From the NCBI GenBank assembly GCA_031256445.1, contig JAIRQN010000021.1:1-53020 (forward strand): a DNA stretch of 53,020 nt, read 5' to 3'. The number at the start of each line of letters is the position of its first letter. Positions within the stretch are counted from its first letter, which is position 1. The DNA comes from Treponema sp. (GTDB lineage Bacteria > Spirochaetota > Spirochaetia > Treponematales > Breznakiellaceae). Positions 8,414 to 17,426 of the stretch are shown here, one piece after another. The position numbers and the translations under genes are program-made. Below the pieces are notes generated by a model. It was not told where the DNA came from, ran no database searches, and saw nothing but the letters and a program-made list of their open reading frames with translations.

Positions 8414-9202
8414 ATGCCTTTACTGCCATTTTCTCATTTAATTGCGCCGGAGAGCCAGCAGGCCGAAATAAGCCAGGCCAAGCTTGCTGTTCTGATTGAC
8501 GCTGATAACACCAAACCGGCCATAATTGAAGGTCTTTTGAATGAAGTCGCAAAATACGGAATCGCGAGCGTAAAGCGGATTTACGGCGACTGGACAAATA
8601 ACAATCTTCGCTCCTGGAAGGACAGGCTGCTTGAGTACGCCATTCAGCCAATCCAGCAGTTTTCGTATACAACGGGAAAGAACGCCACAGATTCGGCGAT
8701 GATTATTGACGCGATGGATCTTCTTTACAGCCAGAAACTGGACGGCTTTTGCATAGTGTCAAGCGATTCGGATTTTACCCGCCTTGCCGCGAGAGTTCGC
8801 GAAAGCGGGCGTATTGTTTACGGTTTTGGGGAGAAGAAAACGCCCCGCGCCTTTGTTTCGGTATGCGACAAATTCATTTATACGGAGATATTGAATGACA
8901 GCCAGGAAGATGAAGACAGCCGCGCGCCTGTAAAAAACAAGAAGGAATTTAAAGTTGACAAGAAACTTCTTAAACTGCTCCATGACGCGGTTGATGATGT
9001 CGCCGAAGAATCGGGCTGGGCATATCTTGGCGGGGTAGGGCAGAAGATAAATAACCGCTCCACAGATTTTGATCCGCGCAACTACGGTTTTAAAAAGCTT
9101 GGCGATATGTTCCGCGCGATTCCCCAGTTTGAAATTGAAGAGCGCCCGCGCGCCAACAGCACCGCCAGGCAGTTGTACATCCGCTGGAAGAAGAAACGGT
9201 AA
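8414..9202 (+). CDS. NYN domain protein with C-terminal OST-HTH/LOTUS domain
   Basis: Predicted RNA-processing protein. 262 residues: an N-terminal NYN/PIN-like nuclease domain (about 20-160) with the acidic catalytic residues in LIDADN (D29), NATDSAMIIDAMDLL and IVSSDSDF, followed by a charged linker and an OST-HTH (LOTUS) RNA-binding domain (about 180-262) ending RQLYIRWKKKR. This LabA/DUF88-type architecture is widespread in bacteria, and family members are linked to RNA turnover; the substrate is unknown. A very strong ribosome binding site (GAGGAGGAG, 8402-8410) precedes the ATG. Single gene, convergent with 9208-9894. Confidence 0.88.
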   Translation: MPLLPFSHLIAPESQQAEISQAKLAVLIDADNTKPAIIEGLLNEVAKYGIASVKRIYGDWTNNNLRSWKDRLLEYAIQPIQQFSYTTGKNATDSAMIIDAMDLLYSQKLDGFCIVSSDSDFTRLAARVRESGRIVYGFGEKKTPRAFVSVCDKFIYTEILNDSQEDEDSRAPVKNKKEFKVDKKLLKLLHDAVDDVAEESGWAYLGGVGQKINNRSTDFDPRNYGFKKLGDMFRAIPQFEIEERPRANSTARQLYIRWKKKR

Positions 9203-9207
9203 TTTTT

Positions 9208-9894
9208 TTACTTGAACAAGTTGAACTTGCCGCCGAATTTGTAAAGTTTTCCGTTGGAACGTTTATTAATCTCGTCGATATTTTTGTACAGGAAAGCGGC
9301 GAAGGCTGACTCGTTTCCCGCATCGGAACAGGAAAACCCGATTGTGGTATACGGTTCGTTATGCGCCGCGGCAAGCAGGCTTTGGGTTAACGCGCGGAAG
9401 GACGCAAGCGAAGAAGGTCCAAGAATGTCCGCCGCGTCGTCTTTTCCAGCGGCCGGAATATCGTGGTAAACAAGAACCAGCGTTCCGCTTTGCCTGTTTG
9501 CGAAAACCGTTGTCAGTTCCTTTATCAGGAAAAACCATCCCTTTATGTGATCGTTGATCATTATTTCAACATCAGCTAACGGGAGTTCCGCCGCGCTGCT
9601 GCGGATGGAAGGAGGCGAACAGATGAGTATAGCTTCGTCAATTTGATCGAGCCTGTTCTCCGCCGCGATAACCATGGTTCTTGCCGAAATAGGGCTTGAA
9701 GGATTCCAGTCCAGAGGGATGCGCTTTTCATTCGTCTGCGCCGTATTTTTATGCGCCGCGTTTGCCGCGAGCACGCCGGTGAGCCGGTTCGGTATCAGCG
9801 CGGATGTAAAATGCTCTACCCGCTTCATAGTCTCGGCTTCCACGGCCCTGATAAGAGCGGACTCATTTCCCGCGATAAAAATACCTCTGGTCAT
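9208..9894 (-). CDS. Degenerate SDR-like Rossmann-fold protein, function unknown
   Basis: About 228 residues. The order of elements follows short-chain dehydrogenases: GIFIAGNESALIRAVEAE (nucleotide-binding-like first strand), a mid-domain AILICSPPS, a DVEIMINDHIKGWFFLIKEL helix, then SGTLVLVYHDI, SSLASFRALTQSLLAAA and SDAGNESAFAAFLYKNI. The catalytic Tyr-x-x-x-Lys is missing and the glycine-rich loop is poor, so it is probably catalytically dead or repurposed. The start is set at ATG 9892-9894 rather than 9909: TTGCCA-17-TACACT ends 6 nt before it and the Rossmann strand begins there. Divergent from the phosphodiesterase at 9939. Confidence 0.6.
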   Translation of the reverse strand: MTRGIFIAGNESALIRAVEAETMKRVEHFTSALIPNRLTGVLAANAAHKNTAQTNEKRIPLDWNPSSPISARTMVIAAENRLDQIDEAILICSPPSIRSSAAELPLADVEIMINDHIKGWFFLIKELTTVFANRQSGTLVLVYHDIPAAGKDDAADILGPSSLASFRALTQSLLAAAHNEPYTTIGFSCSDAGNESAFAAFLYKNIDEINKRSNGKLYKFGGKFNLFK

Positions 9895-9900
9895 GGATAC

Positions 9901-9929
9901 AGTGTACATTTTGAAGGCTTTTGTGGCAA
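9901..9929 (-). promoter_or_regulatory. Predicted promoter of the SDR-like gene (leaderless type)
   Basis: Minus strand: -35 TTGCCA (9924-9929), 17-nt spacer, -10 TACACT (9901-9906), then 6 nt to ATG 9894. It lies in the divergent gap with the phosphodiesterase gene. Confidence 0.5.
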
Positions 9930-9938
9930 TATCTATTT

Positions 9939-10751
9939 ATGCAAGTTGTAAGGGCGGCTATGGTGGGCGATGTTGTCGGCGCTTCCGGTCTTGAGGCATT
10001 GGAAGCCCAACTGCCTGCGCTGATCAAGGAACGCAATCTTGATTTTATCACTGTTAACGGCGAGAACGCAGCCGAAGGCTTCGGTATGACTGCCGGTGAC
10101 TTTCAGCGAATAATCGCCGCAGGCGCGGATGTTGTTACATCGGGAAACCATATCTGGGAGAAACGTGAATTCTGGACTGTTCTTAATAACGAAAAAAAAA
10201 TGCTGCGTCCCGCGAATTACCCTGGCTCTGTTTCCGGGGCGGGAGCGCCTGCCGGAGCGCCGGGGGCGGGTTCTGTCTGTATTGAAAAAAACGGCGTCTT
10301 CTGGACTGTCATTAATCTTCAGGGACGCGAGTACATGAGCGCCATAGACTGTCCTTTTCAATGTCTTGATCGCATCTTAACCGGTCAGGCGGAAGGGCAA
10401 AAACCGTCTGTTATCATCGTTGATTTTCACGCCGAGTCCAGCCGCGAAAAAGAGGCGCTCGGCTATTACGCGGACGGCCGCGTGTCCCTAATAGCCGGCA
10501 CACACACTCATGTGCAGACCGCCGATGAGCGCATACTGCCCAAAGGCAGCGCGTACATTACCGATTTGGGAATGACCGGCATCCATGACAGCGTAATCGG
10601 CATGGATCCAAAAATCTGTCTGGACAGGGCGCTTAAACAGGTCATGTTCCACATGGAAACGGCGGACGCCCATAAACCCGGTAAACTACAGGGTGTAATC
10701 GCGGAAATTGATATAGAGACGGGAATGGCGGTTGGGATTTGGCGGGTTTAG
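9939..10751 (+). CDS. YmdB/TIGR00282 family metallophosphoesterase
   Basis: Cytoplasmic binuclear metal phosphodiesterase; studied homologues such as B. subtilis YmdB hydrolyse cyclic nucleotides. About 270 residues with all family motifs: GDVVG (Asp), NGENAAEG (Glu-Asn), TSGNHIWEKRE (Asn-His), VDFHAESSREKEALGYYADGR, AGTHTHVQTAD and TDLGMTG. ATG 9939 is preferred over TTG 9921 because MQVVRAAMVGDVVG begins at the usual first strand. The last 54 nt are part of a perfect 60-bp repeat whose second copy lies at 12241-12300, beyond the ATPase gene; before that insertion this stop apparently overlapped the stop of the XRE gene. Confidence 0.9.
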   Translation: MQVVRAAMVGDVVGASGLEALEAQLPALIKERNLDFITVNGENAAEGFGMTAGDFQRIIAAGADVVTSGNHIWEKREFWTVLNNEKKMLRPANYPGSVSGAGAPAGAPGAGSVCIEKNGVFWTVINLQGREYMSAIDCPFQCLDRILTGQAEGQKPSVIIVDFHAESSREKEALGYYADGRVSLIAGTHTHVQTADERILPKGSAYITDLGMTGIHDSVIGMDPKICLDRALKQVMFHMETADAHKPGKLQGVIAEIDIETGMAVGIWRV

Positions 10752-10757
10752 GTGTTT
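10698..10757 (+). repeat. 60-bp direct repeat, copy 1
   Basis: Identical in all 60 positions to 12241-12300. It covers the 3' end of the phosphodiesterase gene, its stop, and the first two bases of the ATPase gene stop on the other strand. With copy 2 it brackets the ATPase cassette. Confidence 0.97.
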
Positions 10758-11994
10758 ACGCTGTCCATAAAGCCGCTATTGGAACAGCTAACATATTTTC
10801 CGCGAATGGAATAGTTCTGTCGCCTGAGTATACAACAAGCCCTGTGTATGGCTGTTTGTTTTTTATTATATTAGCCGCAAACCATTCCTGCGGAGCAAAA
10901 TCACTTTTTGAAACGCTGTGTCCGGCTTTTACTTCTATACCAAGCAGCGCTCCGTCTTCCCGTTCTATAATGAAATCTATTTCTCTGTCTGTTCTGTCAC
11001 GGTATTGAAAAAGATTATATTGATTATCCAAATCAACAAGAGCCGCCAGTTCCTGAAAAACAAATGTCCCTGTCAATTTACCGCAGCGATCCTGATTCAT
11101 AAATACTTCTTTTTGATTCCACCCGAGAAGTGACGTCATAATTCCTGTGTCCGCGGCATAAAATTTTGATCGCTTGCCAACCCGTTCATAATCTGTTTTC
11201 AGCCATGGAGATACTTTCTCGAACATGAACATGGAAACCAGCGTATTTATATAACTGTCCAGGGTTATTTTGTTAATTGGCAGAGTTGTTGTTATTTGTG
11301 TAACATCCATAAATTTCGCTGACCATGATGCAAGGATGCCGAATAAGCTTTTTAAAACATCCTGCCTCCTTATGTTCGCAATATCTTTTAAATCGCGTTC
11401 GATAATCGCCTGCAGATAATCCATGTGCCAGTCTTTTCTGTGCTTTTGATTTTCTATTGTTACTGCTTCAGGGTAGCCGCCGCGAAACGCAAGATCGATA
11501 ATTGCCTCTTTATTAAATCCGGTTATTTTACCGGGAAAATCCCTGTTAAACGCATGTTCAAGAAAAACCGGTTTTTTATTTAATGTTTCTCCTACGGTAA
11601 GAGGTCTTAAACGCGAATATTTTACCCGTCCTGCGAGGCTTTCGGATATAGCGGGTAATGTCAGAATGTTCGCGGAGCCTGTTAACAGATATTGTCCAGG
11701 CTGGCTGTTTCTGTCCACAGCCAATTTTATCTCCGGAACAAGCTGAGGCGCTTTTTGAATTTCGTCAATAACCATTGTTTCAGTTTTGTTAATGACAAAT
11801 CCTTTTGGATCTGAAACAGCGAAATTCAGCATATCAGTGTCGTCAAGAGACCTGTAATCTCCGTTTTTAGGCATAACCTGCTGTGAAAGTGTTGTCTTAC
11901 CTGTCTGCCTCGCGCCGGATATTACTATAACCCGCCGTAATTTTAACGCTTCCTTTACAGTTTTACATTGCCATCTTTTAAATTCATTTGCCAT
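10756..11994 (-). CDS. AAA ATPase with DUF4143 C-terminal domain
   Basis: About 412 residues. An N-terminal AAA_14 ATPase has Walker A GARQTGKTT, Walker B TMVIDEIQKAP and a sensor-like YLLTGSANIL. The C-terminal DUF4143 region ends in a PD-(D/E)XK-like pattern: REIDFIIERED...LLGIEVKAG. The family is common, usually solitary and often horizontally transferred; its cellular role is not established. ATG 11994 is preferred over TTG 12006 because GGAG lies 6 nt before it. The whole gene sits between two perfect 60-bp repeats, which marks it as a recent insertion between the phosphodiesterase and XRE genes. No transposase or partner gene accompanies it. Confidence 0.88.
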   Translation of the reverse strand: MANEFKRWQCKTVKEALKLRRVIVISGARQTGKTTLSQQVMPKNGDYRSLDDTDMLNFAVSDPKGFVINKTETMVIDEIQKAPQLVPEIKLAVDRNSQPGQYLLTGSANILTLPAISESLAGRVKYSRLRPLTVGETLNKKPVFLEHAFNRDFPGKITGFNKEAIIDLAFRGGYPEAVTIENQKHRKDWHMDYLQAIIERDLKDIANIRRQDVLKSLFGILASWSAKFMDVTQITTTLPINKITLDSYINTLVSMFMFEKVSPWLKTDYERVGKRSKFYAADTGIMTSLLGWNQKEVFMNQDRCGKLTGTFVFQELAALVDLDNQYNLFQYRDRTDREIDFIIEREDGALLGIEVKAGHSVSKSDFAPQEWFAANIIKNKQPYTGLVVYSGDRTIPFAENMLAVPIAALWTA

Positions 11995-12017
11995 TATTTT
12001 CTCCAATTAAGCCTGTT

Positions 12018-12079
12018 GCGAAAAGTATAGTAGAAGGCTGGCGAAAAGTATAGTAGAAAGCTGGCGAAAAGTGTAAAAG
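12018..12079. repeat. 23-bp tandem repeat upstream of the ATPase gene
   Basis: Units GCGAAAAGTATAGTAGAAGG... at 12018-12040 and 12041-12063 (one mismatch), with a partial third unit 12064-12079. On the minus strand each full unit contains CTACTATACTTTT, i.e. a TATACT -10-like box, so the repeat duplicates a possible promoter element for the ATPase gene. Confidence 0.7.
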
Positions 12080-12117
12080 CATTAGGCTTTTTTACTGATG
12101 ACTAAGTGTTATTTAGT

Positions 12118-12232
12118 GTCTGTCCACAAACTCGGTTAGTTTGCGGACAGACTTTGCATTTTCTCGCCTAAAGGCTGCGAAAATGCAGATTATAAGGTAG
12201 TCTGTCTATAATGTGTCCACATTATAGACAGA
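12118..12232. repeat. Three-hairpin intergenic module, copy 1
   Basis: Hairpin A 12118-12152: GTCTGTCC/GGACAGAC outer stem, CAAACT/AGTTTG inner stem, CGGTT loop. Hairpin B 12155-12187: TGCATTTTC/GAAAATGCA with GCC/GGC and a CTAAAG centre. Hairpin C 12201-12232: 13-bp stem TCTGTCTATAATG. The order, the AACTCGGTTAGTT loop, the CTAAAG loop and a TATAA linker recur at 17427-17558 with different stem sequences. It lies between the XRE gene and the ATPase gene, inside the inserted cassette. Confidence 0.75.
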
Positions 12233-12240
12233 TTCTATTT

Positions 12241-12300
12241 ATCGCGGAAATTGATATAGAGACGGGAATGGCGGTTGGGATTTGGCGGGTTTAGGTGTTT
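12241..12300 (+). repeat. 60-bp direct repeat, copy 2
   Basis: Perfect copy of 10698-10757. It contains a truncated, non-functional 3' end of the phosphodiesterase gene and supplies the last codons and stop of the XRE gene on the minus strand. Confidence 0.97.
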
Positions 12301-12599
12301 CGTAAAATGGCATCTATTTCTTTTTCAATACTTGATAGTATATAGTTCTTTTTATTTAGAATTTCCTGTTCCTGGGTTATTGGAATTTTACTTTTATCCT
12401 GGAATAAAGCTAACGGATCAACATCCAGGGCAATTGCTATTCTTTCTATCGTAGATAACTTTGGGATATTCCTGTAAATTTCCATTAAGCCGATATAACT
12501 GGTTGCCGTATTGCAGGCTTCAGCCAATTTTTCCTGCGAAATCCCTTTTTCTTTCCGTATTCGTTTTATATTGTCTATTACAAGCCTTTCCAAATACAT
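12291..12599 (-). CDS. XRE/HTH_3 family transcriptional regulator
   Basis: 102 residues with a Cro/CI-type helix-turn-helix in IRKEKGISQEKLAEACNTATSYIGLMEIYRNIPKLSTIERIAIALDVDP (about 15-58) and a helical tail. Such proteins bind DNA as dimers, usually as repressors, and often control themselves and a neighbour. The divergent 160-bp gap to the LRR gene contains three direct and one inverted TTGATATA octamer overlapping a strong promoter, which makes this protein the natural candidate to bind there. The final codons lie within the 60-bp repeat. The region is AT-rich compared with the housekeeping genes around it. Confidence 0.88.
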   Translation of the reverse strand: MYLERLVIDNIKRIRKEKGISQEKLAEACNTATSYIGLMEIYRNIPKLSTIERIAIALDVDPLALFQDKSKIPITQEQEILNKKNYILSSIEKEIDAILRNT

Positions 12600-12612
12600 T
12601 CCTATATTATTA

Positions 12613-12705
12613 TTGATATAATATAAAAATATTTATTGACAGTTTTGATATAGTATTGTATTATATTTGATATATTTTGGGCATAAAGACTGGAAATTAT
12701 ATCAA
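12613..12705. promoter_or_regulatory. Cluster of TTGATATA octamers, candidate XRE operators
   Basis: TTGATATA occurs at 12613-12620, 12645-12652 and 12667-12674, and inverted (TATATCAA) at 12698-12705, all inside the divergent gap between the XRE gene and the LRR gene. The second lies between the -35 and -10 of the LRR promoter and the third just past the -10, positions suited to repression. The region is AT-rich, so chance matches are possible, but four copies in 93 bp is notable. Confidence 0.45.
12636..12664 (+). promoter_or_regulatory. Promoter of the LRR surface-protein gene
   Basis: Consensus -35 TTGACA (12636-12641), exactly 17 nt, -10 TATTAT (12659-12664). It gives a leader of roughly 90 nt before the LRR gene, which has its own ribosome binding site. 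Confidence 0.7.
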
Positions 12706-12760
12706 ATATTTATTATGTGTATGAAAAAAGATACATAAAATTTAATTTAGGAGTACAGAG

Positions 12761-13606
12761 ATGAAAAAGGATGTATTGGTTTTCTTGTTTTTATTAGGTT
12801 TTACTACTTTAATCTTTGGGCAAACAGGATCTGGTTTTGTAGCAGTGGAAAACGCCGGAAAAATAACTATTACGGGTTATAATGGGACTGCCAAGAATGT
12901 AATTATTCCCGATGAAGTAAACGGAATGCCTATTGTTGCTATTGGAGATAATACTTTTTATAAAAAGGACTTGACGAGCGTTACAATTAATAAAAATGTT
13001 ACTTTAATTGGTAATAATGCGTTTTCCGGAAATCAACTGACAAGTGTTATCATTCCTGATAGTGTTACAATAATCGGGGATCATGCGTTTTCAAGTAATC
13101 GGCTGACAAATGTTGTCATTGGTAAAAATGTAACTTCCATTGGTTATGGCGCATTTGAAAACAATCAATTAACCAGTATTGTCATTCCAAATAGCGTTAT
13201 TAAAATTGGAAAAACGAGTTTTTCTAGAAATAAACTTACGAATGTTACTTTTCCTAATAATATAAAAGTCATTGAGGATAATACGTTTATTGGCAATCAA
13301 TTGAAAAGTATTACAATTCCAAATGGCGTTACTACTATAAAAGGATATGTATTTGCAGATAATCCAATTGAAAATATAATAATACCAAATAGTGTTAAAG
13401 AAATAGGAGAGTTTGCTTTTTATAACTGTCCATTAACTAGTATAACTATTGGTGCAAATGTTGAATTTAGTTATTATACATTTTATTCATATGATAACAA
13501 TATTGGGTTTTCATCTTCTTATTATAATAATGGTAGAACTGCAGGAACATATACACGAGTTGATACTAAAGCTACAACATGGGTCAAAGGAGCTTTTTCT
13601 TTTTAA
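12761..13606 (+). CDS. BspA-type leucine-rich repeat protein, exported
   Basis: 281 residues: signal peptide (MKKDVLVFLFLLGFTTLIFG, cleavage near Gln22), then about eight LRR_5 units of 22 residues, each like LTSVIIPDSVTIIGDHAFSS, ending in a Tyr/Phe-rich segment and AFSF. BspA-like repeats form a curved solenoid used for adhesion or host interaction in Treponema, Bacteroidetes and gut protists. GGAG lies 8 nt before the ATG. Gene and flanks are AT-rich with many AAT/ATT codons, unlike the GC-richer housekeeping genes, suggesting acquisition or fast divergence. Likely controlled by the divergent XRE regulator. The final role (surface versus periplasm) is unknown. Confidence 0.88.
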   Translation: MKKDVLVFLFLLGFTTLIFGQTGSGFVAVENAGKITITGYNGTAKNVIIPDEVNGMPIVAIGDNTFYKKDLTSVTINKNVTLIGNNAFSGNQLTSVIIPDSVTIIGDHAFSSNRLTNVVIGKNVTSIGYGAFENNQLTSIVIPNSVIKIGKTSFSRNKLTNVTFPNNIKVIEDNTFIGNQLKSITIPNGVTTIKGYVFADNPIENIIIPNSVKEIGEFAFYNCPLTSITIGANVEFSYYTFYSYDNNIGFSSSYYNNGRTAGTYTRVDTKATTWVKGAFSF

Positions 13607-13623
13607 AGAATTCTTCATTTATA

Positions 13624-13665
13624 TAGGCGGGGATAACAGGGATTGGAGCGGGACTCCATTGCCTA
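13624..13665. terminator. Nested inverted repeat between two convergent genes
   Basis: TAGGC (13624-13628)/GCCTA (13661-13665) encloses TGGAG (13644-13648)/CTCCA (13654-13658). It sits in the 69-nt gap between the convergent LRR and Sel1 genes. There is no T-run, so termination is only a guess. Confidence 0.25.
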
Positions 13666-13675
13666 AATCCTAGAT

Positions 13676-13990
13676 CTACTTCAGTCTTTTCAAAGCGTTA
13701 ACCGCTTCATGGTGATCATGCGAAGCGGCGGCGGTATACCATTCAACTGCTTTTTTTATATCAACTTCGCAGCCGGTTCCGTTTTCATACATGCGGGCTA
13801 ATTCAAATTGCGCTTCGACATGACCGCGCTGCGCCGCTTTGGCAAAGTATTTAATAGCCGTTGAAGGCATTGTTACTGTTTCGCTTGAACCGTCATCGCT
13901 GTAACCGTTCATTCCGTCAAGGTATTCCCTGCCAAGCTCGTACATTTCCTCCGCCGAATGGTTACTGTCGATTTCGTCTATTCTGCTCAT
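13676..13990 (-). CDS. Small Sel1-repeat (TPR-like) protein
   Basis: 104 residues with two Sel1-like units: STAIKYFAKAAQRGHVEAQFELARMYENGTG and IKKAVEWYTAAASHDHHEAVNAL. Sel1 repeats are helical protein-protein interaction scaffolds. There is no signal peptide, so it is probably cytoplasmic. There is no Shine-Dalgarno sequence; a TAAAAT box 6 nt before the ATG may serve as -10. No partner is identifiable. It lies 17 nt after the small winged-helix-like gene in the same direction. Confidence 0.8.
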   Translation of the reverse strand: MSRIDEIDSNHSAEEMYELGREYLDGMNGYSDDGSSETVTMPSTAIKYFAKAAQRGHVEAQFELARMYENGTGCEVDIKKAVEWYTAAASHDHHEAVNALKRLK

Positions 13991-14007
13991 AAAATAATTT
14001 TACTCTG

Positions 14008-15253
<1,246 letters not shown>

Positions 15254-15524
15254 TTTTAATCTTTGGATTTTTAAAATCATTTTTATATATTTCACATAAT
15301 ATTTTAAAAGGTTTCTGATATAAACGCCGCGCCGTCCGCGTCCCTGCGTCCCGGCGGGAATTTCTTCTTGTATAAAAATAAGGTTTGAATGTTATTCTTT
15401 TAATTTTCGATAAAAAAATCGCGTAATTTCTTGGATTATCTGCTTCATAATTATTATAATGTAACTATTGTGATTATTTTATTGTTAGATGAAATATTAA
15501 AGAGCGGAGGTCTTAAAATAAAAT
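15254..15524. other. AT-rich intergenic region with a GC island and an MCP promoter
   Basis: 271 nt without a gene. It contains a sharply GC-rich island at about 15325-15358 in otherwise AT-rich DNA, and a promoter candidate on the plus strand: -35 TTGGAT (15431-15436), 18 nt, -10 TATAAT (15455-15460). No reading frame here restores the missing C-terminal domain of the methyltransferase. Confidence 0.5.
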
Positions 15525-17297
15525 ATGAAAATCAGGACTAAATTAACAGGCGGTTTCAGTATAATAGCCGTAATTGGAGTATTTCTCGGAATTATGGGTC
15601 TTTATAACAATCAAAAGCTTACGGACTTATCCGAAGAGATGCTTGAAATAACAGAAACGGAATCAAAGGTATCGTCAATATTGAATTCGCATTATAACTG
15701 GAGGCACATTTTAACCGAGACGGTGTATAACGGAGCGGTATTCACCGGGTCGCTTGATTCTTCAAGCTGCTCTATGGGAAGCTGGCTGAGCAGTGAAGAA
15801 ATAAAACGCATAACAGATCCGGAGATTCTTTCATTGCTGCGCAATATTACGGAACCTCATGATTTGATTCATGCCAAAGCGAGCGTTATTATCAATTACA
15901 TGGATAAGGAAAAATTTGATGACGCGACGGCGCTTTTTAAAGATGAAGTTTTGCCCAAAACGCAGGAAGTAATTTCAGATTTGCAGAAGATGAATGACCG
16001 TTATGGCGTTTTACTTCATAAAAAAGTAAGGGAAATATACGGGGCGGGAAAAACTTTCGAATTTATTATTGTTTTAATTGTAATTTGCGCGGTCGCCGTA
16101 AGCATTGTTCTGGCGTTATTTATTACAGTCAGCATAGTCAGGCCGATTAGGAAAATAACCCTTACCCTAAAGGATATTTCCGAAGGCGAAGGGGATTTGA
16201 CCAAAAGGATTAAGAACAGTTCAAAAGATGAGATGGGAGAACTGTCGCGTTTCTTTGATCAGACGCTGGATAAGATAAAAAACCTTGTTATAATTATTAA
16301 AAAAGAATCGATAGTGTTATCTGAAATCGGAAATATTCTTGTAAAGAAAATGAATGAAACAGCGGCCGCGATAAATCAGATTACCGCGAATATTCAAAGC
16401 ATAAAGGGAAGAATTATAAACCAGAGCGCAAGCGTGACAGAAACCAACGCCACTATGGAACAGGTTACAATAAACATCAATAAACTTAACAGCCATGTGG
16501 AAAATCAGAGCAATCACATATCGCAGGCTTCTTCGGCCATAGAGCAAATGGTAGCAAATATTAATTCAGTTACGGATACGCTGGTTAAAAACACAGGCAA
16601 TGTCAATTCCTTAAAGGAAGCGTCCGATGTGGGAAGATCCGGACTGCAGGATGTAGCGACAGATATAAAGGAAATAGCGCGCGAGTCGGAAGGTTTAATG
16701 GAGATCAACCTTGTAATGGAAAATATCGCGAGCCAAACCAATTTATTAAGCATGAATGCTGCGATAGAGGCGGCTCACGCTGGCGAGGCGGGCAGAGGTT
16801 TTGCCGTAGTCGCAGATGAAATCCGGAAACTGGCGGAAAGTTCCAGCGTGCAGTCAAAGACCATCGGTATTGTGTTAAAAAAGATTAAGGAATCTATCGA
16901 CAAGATCACCAAATCTACCGATTACGTGCTTGATAAATTTGAGGCAATTGAAACGCATGTGGGAATTGTGGCAGGACAGGAAGAAAACATCCGCAACGCA
17001 ATGGAAGAACAGGGTCATGGGAGCAAGCAGATTCTTATAGGTATTGAACGGGTAACCGAGACTACGCGGCAGGTAAAGGGCAGCTCTAGTGAAATGCTTG
17101 ACGGAGCGAAAGAAGTAATTCTGGAAACTGCCAGTCTTGAAAAGGTAACGCAGGAGATTTCCCATGGAATTAATGAAATGGCAGCCGGCGCTGAACAGAT
17201 AAATGTCGCTGTAGAGCTTGTCAATCAGATTTCCGGGCAAAATCGCGAAGGCATTGATAACCTGATGGAAGAAGTGTCGCGGTTTAAAGTTGATTGA
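15525..17297 (+). CDS. Methyl-accepting chemotaxis protein with N-terminal CZB-like sensor
   Basis: 590 residues: TM1 (9-26), an extracytoplasmic helical domain (27-178), TM2 (180-203), HAMP (about 204-256) and the signalling domain with hairpin tip [37 protein letters not shown]. It sends ligand signals to CheA/CheW. The sensor carries the residues of a chemoreceptor zinc-binding (CZB) fold: H56/H61, C82-S-M-G-S-W87, and H112-x3-H116. CZB domains are usually cytoplasmic and C-terminal, so an extracytoplasmic one is a notable arrangement; zinc or an oxidant such as HOCl would be candidate signals. GGAGG is present, but 14 nt before the ATG. Stops with TGA. Confidence 0.93.
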   Translation: MKIRTKLTGGFSIIAVIGVFLGIMGLYNNQKLTDLSEEMLEITETESKVSSILNSHYNWRHILTETVYNGAVFTGSLDSSSCSMGSWLSSEEIKRITDPEILSLLRNITEPHDLIHAKASVIINYMDKEKFDDATALFKDEVLPKTQEVISDLQKMNDRYGVLLHKKVREIYGAGKTFEFIIVLIVICAVAVSIVLALFITVSIVRPIRKITLTLKDISEGEGDLTKRIKNSSKDEMGELSRFFDQTLDKIKNLVIIIKKESIVLSEIGNILVKKMNETAAAINQITANIQSIKGRIINQSASVTETNATMEQVTININKLNSHVENQSNHISQASSAIEQMVANINSVTDTLVKNTGNVNSLKEASDVGRSGLQDVATDIKEIARESEGLMEINLVMENIASQTNLLSMNAAIEAAHAGEAGRGFAVVADEIRKLAESSSVQSKTIGIVLKKIKESIDKITKSTDYVLDKFEAIETHVGIVAGQEENIRNAMEEQGHGSKQILIGIERVTETTRQVKGSSSEMLDGAKEVILETASLEKVTQEISHGINEMAAGAEQINVAVELVNQISGQNREGIDNLMEEVSRFKVD

Positions 17298-17326
17298 CAA
17301 GCGACATGCTAAGTGAAAGTCATGGC

Positions 17327-17375
17327 TGTCCGAGAAGTTGGTTGCTTCACGGACACCGCCGAATGCGGTTTTTTT
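17327..17375 (+). terminator. Hairpin followed by a rho-independent terminator after the MCP gene
   Basis: A first hairpin, TGTCCG (17327-17332)/CGGACA (17350-17355), has inner GAAG/CTTC and loop TTGGTTG, resembling hairpin A of the three-hairpin module. Directly after it, ACCGC (17355-17359)/GCGGT (17365-17369) with loop CGAAT runs into seven Ts (17369-17375), a good intrinsic terminator for the chemoreceptor gene. Confidence 0.7.
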
Positions 17376-17426
17376 GGAATTTTCAGGCTTCGTTTGATTC
17401 AGAAACTGAAGTCTCATAATATATTT

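Noticed and set aside
10756-11994. Anti-phage defence or toxin-antitoxin role for the DUF4143 ATPase
   Set aside because: There is no partner gene or defence neighbourhood beyond an XRE regulator that faces the LRR gene; the family role is unproven.
10698-12300. Insertion sequence or composite transposon
   Set aside because: No transposase or terminal inverted repeats; the flanking 60-bp repeats are copies of the neighbouring gene end.
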